Program-made: the position numbers and the translations under genes
The notes under the pieces: model-generated
Database searches by the model: none
What the model was told of the DNA's origin: nothing
What the model saw: only the letters and a program-made list of their open reading frames with translations
Part shown: piece after piece, positions 55,627-58,759 of the stretch
Position numbering within the stretch: position 1 is the first letter of the stretch
Layout of the letters: every line of letters begins with the position of its first letter
Source of the DNA: an uncultured Saprospiraceae bacterium
Lineage (GTDB): Bacteria; Bacteroidota; Bacteroidia; Chitinophagales; Saprospiraceae
Assembly: GCA_937928575.1 (NCBI GenBank)
Contig: CALFWW010000061.1
Coordinates: 1-58,759, forward strand
Direction: 5' to 3'
DNA length: 58,759 bases

Positions 55627-57183
55627 ATGTCAAACACAGAAAAATTTACGCAAACAATTCAAGAAGGATATGATGTCGAAGGTTCCTTCATCACTTTAGG
55701 CGGTGGAATGGTGGATGGGGAAAGTGTTCCTAATACTTTCGTCAATTTGCCACTAAAAACTTTGAACAGGCACGGTTTAATCGCAGGATCGACTGGTTCT
55801 GGAAAAACGAAGACACTTCAACTAATCTCAGAACAGTTATCTGCACAAGGTGTACCCGTATTACTGATGGATATCAAAGGTGACTTATCTGGCATCGGTG
55901 CAGAAGGAGCAGATCACGAAAAAATCACGGAACGTCACAACAAAATTGGGGTGCCCTTTCAAAAAGGTAAAAGTCCAGTTGAATTTCTCACATTGTCCGA
56001 TGAAAAGGGCGCACGATTAAGAGCTACTGTTACTGAATTTGGTCCGATTTTATTCGCCAAGATTTTGGAATTAAATGACACACAATCCGGTCTACTTTCT
56101 GTCATTTTCAAATATTCAGATGACAACGATTTACCATTGTTGGATTTGAAAGATTTGAAGAAAGTGATTCAATACGCTGGAGAAGAGGGGAAAGAAAAAT
56201 TGGAAGCAGATTATGGAAAAATCTCTACCGCTTCAACCGGTGTGATTATGCGAAAGATAATTGAACTAGAGCAACAAGGGGCCGAAAAGTTTTTTGGTGA
56301 GCGTTCTTTCGAAGTGGAAGATTTGATGCGGAAAGAAGGAAACCAGGGGGTGGTGAATATCTTGAGATTGACGGACATCCAAGATAAGCCAAAACTATTT
56401 TCAACTTTCATGTTACAGATGTTGGCAGAAGTTTATGCTACCCTCCCAGAAGCAGGTGATATGGACAAGCCAAAGTTAGTCATCTTTATCGATGAAGCAC
56501 ACTTGATGTTTAATGAAGCAAGTAAAGCATTGTTAAATCAAATCGAGTCAATTGTAAAATTAATTCGTTCTAAAGGTGTTGGGCTATTCTTTGTTACACA
56601 AAACCCAGTGGATGTCCCAGAATCTATTTTGGGTCAATTAGGAATGAAAATCCAACATGCGCTACGTGCCTTTACAGCCAAGGACAGAAAGGCGATTAAA
56701 ACAGCTGCTCAAAATTATCCAGAATCTGAATTTTATGATGCTGCAGAATTGTTAACTACATTAGGAATTGGAGAAGCATTGGTAACCGTACTTAGCGAAA
56801 AAGGAACGCCTACTCCATTGGTGCATACTTTGTTGCAAGCACCAAAATCTAGGATGGGTGTTTTAACAAATGACGAAATCGATGCTATTCTTGGACAATC
56901 AAAAATTATCGAAAAATACAATGAAGAAATCGATAATGAAAGTGCTTATGAATTGCTTAGTAAAAAAATAAAGGAAGCTAAAGATGATGAAGCAGAAGAA
57001 AAAGTAACAAAGAAATCTTCCTCGAAAAAAGCGGCTGCTCCAAAGGAAGAAAAATCTGCTATCGAAGAAGCGATGAATAGTCAAGTTGGTAAAACCGTCA
57101 TGCGAGAAGTGACTAGAGGATTATTAGGAGCCCTTGGAATTCGGTCTACCAGAAGACGTTCTAGAAAATCTGGTTGGTTCTAA
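55627..57183 (+). CDS. HerA-like ATPase (DUF853/YjgR type)
   Basis: 518 residues. Walker A GSTGSGKTK at 54-62, a VLLMDIKGDLSGIG strand, Walker B KLVIFIDEAHLMF (Asp289-Glu290) and a sensor LFFVTQNPVDVPE. The GDLSG, HEKITERH and AKDRKAIKTAAQNYP motifs match DUF853 (YjgR) proteins, which are HerA-like helicases of uncertain role. A Lys/Ala-rich linker (~450-475) and a basic tail ending RRRSRKSGWF follow; the tail may bind nucleic acid. It lies 83 bases after the larger ATPase, whose P-loop and Walker B are related but not close. Confidence 0.9.
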   Translation: MSNTEKFTQTIQEGYDVEGSFITLGGGMVDGESVPNTFVNLPLKTLNRHGLIAGSTGSGKTKTLQLISEQLSAQGVPVLLMDIKGDLSGIGAEGADHEKITERHNKIGVPFQKGKSPVEFLTLSDEKGARLRATVTEFGPILFAKILELNDTQSGLLSVIFKYSDDNDLPLLDLKDLKKVIQYAGEEGKEKLEADYGKISTASTGVIMRKIIELEQQGAEKFFGERSFEVEDLMRKEGNQGVVNILRLTDIQDKPKLFSTFMLQMLAEVYATLPEAGDMDKPKLVIFIDEAHLMFNEASKALLNQIESIVKLIRSKGVGLFFVTQNPVDVPESILGQLGMKIQHALRAFTAKDRKAIKTAAQNYPESEFYDAAELLTTLGIGEALVTVLSEKGTPTPLVHTLLQAPKSRMGVLTNDEIDAILGQSKIIEKYNEEIDNESAYELLSKKIKEAKDDEAEEKVTKKSSSKKAAAPKEEKSAIEEAMNSQVGKTVMREVTRGLLGALGIRSTRRRSRKSGWF

Positions 57184-57206
57184 TACCGAATCACCAAACA
57201 AAATTT

Positions 57207-57238
57207 AAAGCTGCCTGATTTTTTGGGTGGCTTTTTTT
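57207..57238 (+). terminator. Terminator after HerA-like pair
   Basis: AAAGCTGCCT pairs with GGGTGGCTTT with three G-T pairs, around GATTTTTT, and is followed by a T-run. It is weak but correctly placed ~25 bases behind the stop. Confidence 0.65.
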
Positions 57239-57594
57239 ATACCCAATTCCCAATACCGAAAATGAGGTAGCTACCGCATTTTCATTCCACTAAATTTGTT
57301 AATACACTAAACTCAAAATGGTATTTATCATTTGCATCAATTTGTGAATTTAAAAAACCTAACTAATCTAAAGTGCCAAATTGAAATCTTATAATCACTT
57401 GTCAATCAACCTGATATCCTTTCAATTAAATAGCTATTAGTAGTAAAAATCCACTTTTAAATTTTCACTTCTCCATTTTACTGGACACTCGCTACTATGG
57501 TTTCATAGCAATCTTTGAAGTAACTTGATTCACGTTTGCTCCTCCTAATTATTAGCAATTCAAACTTCCCTCCTTTATTAAATTTTTTTTCACT
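57239..57594. other. Gene-free stretch upstream of the last gene
   Basis: AT-rich, without an open frame that I trust. It may hold the promoter of the 57648 gene or a non-coding transcript that ends in the next hairpin. I see no conserved RNA family in it. Confidence 0.35.
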
Positions 57595-57626
57595 CCTACC
57601 TGATTGAATCAAGGTAGGCTTTTTTA
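57595..57626 (+). terminator. Terminator-like hairpin just ahead of the T9SS protein gene
   Basis: CCTACCTGATT pairs with AATCAAGGTAGG with one bulge, followed by a T-run. It lies only ~20 bases before ATG 57648 and no gene is in front of it, so it may be an attenuator or the end of a small RNA. Confidence 0.6.
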
Positions 57627-57647
57627 TCAATTTACAAACTACTAATA

Positions 57648-58604
57648 ATGAGACTACACTTACAATCCAAAACATTGTGTTTACAAATAGCAATGTTGTT
57701 TTTCATGACATTATCATACAATACAATAAACGCGCAATGCATTGACAACTTAAAATTATCTACCAATGAAGTTGCCAACAATGCTCCTTTCTGTAGCTAT
57801 ACGGCTGAGGTATGTGTGGATATCATGTCAAATCCTGTTCCTGATCATGTCAACATCGAGTTATCATCTTCAGCAGGTGTATTTGCGCAACAGATTCAAT
57901 CTTTTGGGTACATCAACAATAAAGCATGTTATACTTTCTTCTTGGCGAATATTCAATGTGGAGAAGTGGTCAACTTCAGTGCTTTTGGATACGAAACACC
58001 GAGTTTCACTTCCGTTTGCTCCAAACTAAATAGTAAGCAACCATTGTCGTCAGCTCTTGCTGTTGAATTCGCACATTTCAATGGTTACCAAAGTCACGGA
58101 GATGTCGTGTTGGAATGGGTAACAATGAGCGAAGAGAATAGTGAATATTTTGAAGTACAGGTCAGTAATGACGGAATTGATTATGAGCCGTTGGCGAAAG
58201 TAGCTGCAGCCGGAAACAGTTTGGCAGAAAATGCATATGAGTACACTCATCAAAACCCATTCTCCGGAACCAATTATTATCGCTTAAAGCAAGTTGACTT
58301 TGATGGTACTTATGAGTATTCAGAGATTTTTGCGATTAGAATTGAGGCTGTAAATGAAGTGAATATTTTCCCGACTTCAGTTGATGATTATGTCAACGTT
58401 AGAATTATGGAAGTAATTAAAGGAGATATTCCTGTACTTGTTTTTAATGCGACTGGCCATTTAATTTACCAAAATGTAATTACAGCTGGTGCTAAAGAAT
58501 TGGTGATTCCAACAACAGATTTGGAATCAGGATACTATTTTATTAAAATGGAATTGAGTGGAATCGGAGTTGTGACGAAGCCATTTATCAGAAAGACTTT
58601 ATAA
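57648..58604 (+). CDS. T9SS-secreted protein, unrecognised N-terminal domain
   Basis: 318 residues with a signal peptide (LQIAMLFFMTLSYNTINAQ). Residues ~30-135 form a Cys-containing domain (FCSYTAEVCVDIMSN...KACYTFFLANIQCGEVV) I cannot name. A fibronectin-like region (~140-225) has the common Bacteroidota motif LEWVTMSEENSEYFEVQVSN and NYYRLKQVDFDGTYEYSE. The T9SS tail (~230-318) is VNIFPTSVDDYVNV...SGYYFIKMELSG. The usual Asn of the NIFPNP motif is replaced by Thr-Ser, so sorting strength may differ. It stands alone behind a hairpin leader. Confidence 0.8.
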   Translation: MRLHLQSKTLCLQIAMLFFMTLSYNTINAQCIDNLKLSTNEVANNAPFCSYTAEVCVDIMSNPVPDHVNIELSSSAGVFAQQIQSFGYINNKACYTFFLANIQCGEVVNFSAFGYETPSFTSVCSKLNSKQPLSSALAVEFAHFNGYQSHGDVVLEWVTMSEENSEYFEVQVSNDGIDYEPLAKVAAAGNSLAENAYEYTHQNPFSGTNYYRLKQVDFDGTYEYSEIFAIRIEAVNEVNIFPTSVDDYVNVRIMEVIKGDIPVLVFNATGHLIYQNVITAGAKELVIPTTDLESGYYFIKMELSGIGVVTKPFIRKTL

Positions 58605-58688
58605 TTACACTTAATAATAGTAATACAAATAATACTCTATAATTGCGGATATCTATGAGAAAATTTTACTGATATCTGCGTTGGAAAG

Positions 58689-58717
58689 CCCTGTCTGCTT
58701 GGCGCAGTCAGGCAGGC
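58689..58717. repeat. Partial copy of the dispersed hairpin repeat at the right edge
   Basis: CCTGTCTGC...GCAGTCAGGCAGGC matches part of 40585-40615 and the reverse complement of the end of 52925-53028. The element may run beyond the window. The rest of 58605-58759 has no gene. Confidence 0.5.
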
Positions 58718-58759
58718 TCGCCGTAACTAAGGCTATGTCTGCGTTTTCCGCCTTAATCT

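Noticed and set aside
51945-57183. A firmly named antiphage system
   Set aside because: No known effector pair (NurA, Sir2, DUF4297) accompanies the HerA-like ATPases and the nuclease is probably exported, so I keep it as a hypothesis.

Overview
The window is AT-rich chromosomal DNA of a member of the Bacteroidota, most likely from the Saprospiria/Chitinophagia side. The evidence is four to six secreted proteins ending in type IX secretion (T9SS) sorting tails, long arrays of SprB repeats, a thioredoxin-fold TlpA-like lipid-side protein, a Bacteroidota-type YidC and AIR synthase, and genes with weak or no Shine-Dalgarno sites. The genus cannot be fixed from the sequence alone. I see no rRNA, tRNA, CRISPR array or intact transposon.

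Layout. 1-1.7 kb is an accessory scrap: a NADAR-domain protein whose operon partner may lie just off the left edge, followed by broken remnants of a SUKH (SMI1/KNR4) gene and another decayed reading frame. 1.8-7.7 kb holds two purine-biosynthesis genes, purB and purM, around a large TlpA-like exported protein with an internal duplication. 8-13.2 kb is envelope/secretion: a three-LysM protein, a VCBS/ASPIC protein with a T9SS tail, and a DUF6438 lipoprotein. 13.4-19.4 kb has yidC, a DUF3293 protein, aspartate kinase and a pair of exported proteins of unknown role. 19.6-29.9 kb is taken up by two very large T9SS substrates (1110 and 2265 residues), the second with about fourteen SprB repeats. 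30.4-36.9 kb carries leuS, a small membrane-anchored helical protein, a decayed REP-associated transposase flanked by two structured repeats, a GNAT remnant, a YjbR-like protein and 3-hydroxybutyryl-CoA dehydrogenase. 37.7-41.7 kb has an unknown exported protein, a BadF/BcrAD-type N-acetylglucosamine kinase and pfkA in a row, then a membrane-anchored glucosaminidase. 42.4-51.8 kb is a glycogen/alpha-glucan region: GH31 alpha-glucosidase, a GT4-type glycogen-synthase-like enzyme, a GH57 enzyme and branching enzyme glgB, preceded by a secreted alpha/beta hydrolase. 51.9-57.2 kb has an anchored DNA/RNA non-specific endonuclease and two tandem HerA-like ATPases. The window ends with another T9SS-tailed protein.

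How it works together. Sugar handling (GlcNAc kinase, phosphofructokinase) sits close to storage-glucan synthesis and breakdown, and the many exported proteins point to a surface-adhesive lifestyle using T9SS. The most unusual non-coding content is a set of intergenic hairpin elements. Some copies keep their pairing while the paired bases differ (10063-10283; 34250-34320 versus 35154-35217), which suggests selection for structure or transposition as folded DNA. I found no clear new defence system. The best candidates for a second look are the NADAR locus at the left edge, the tandem HerA-like ATPases with the neighbouring nuclease, and the structured repeat families.
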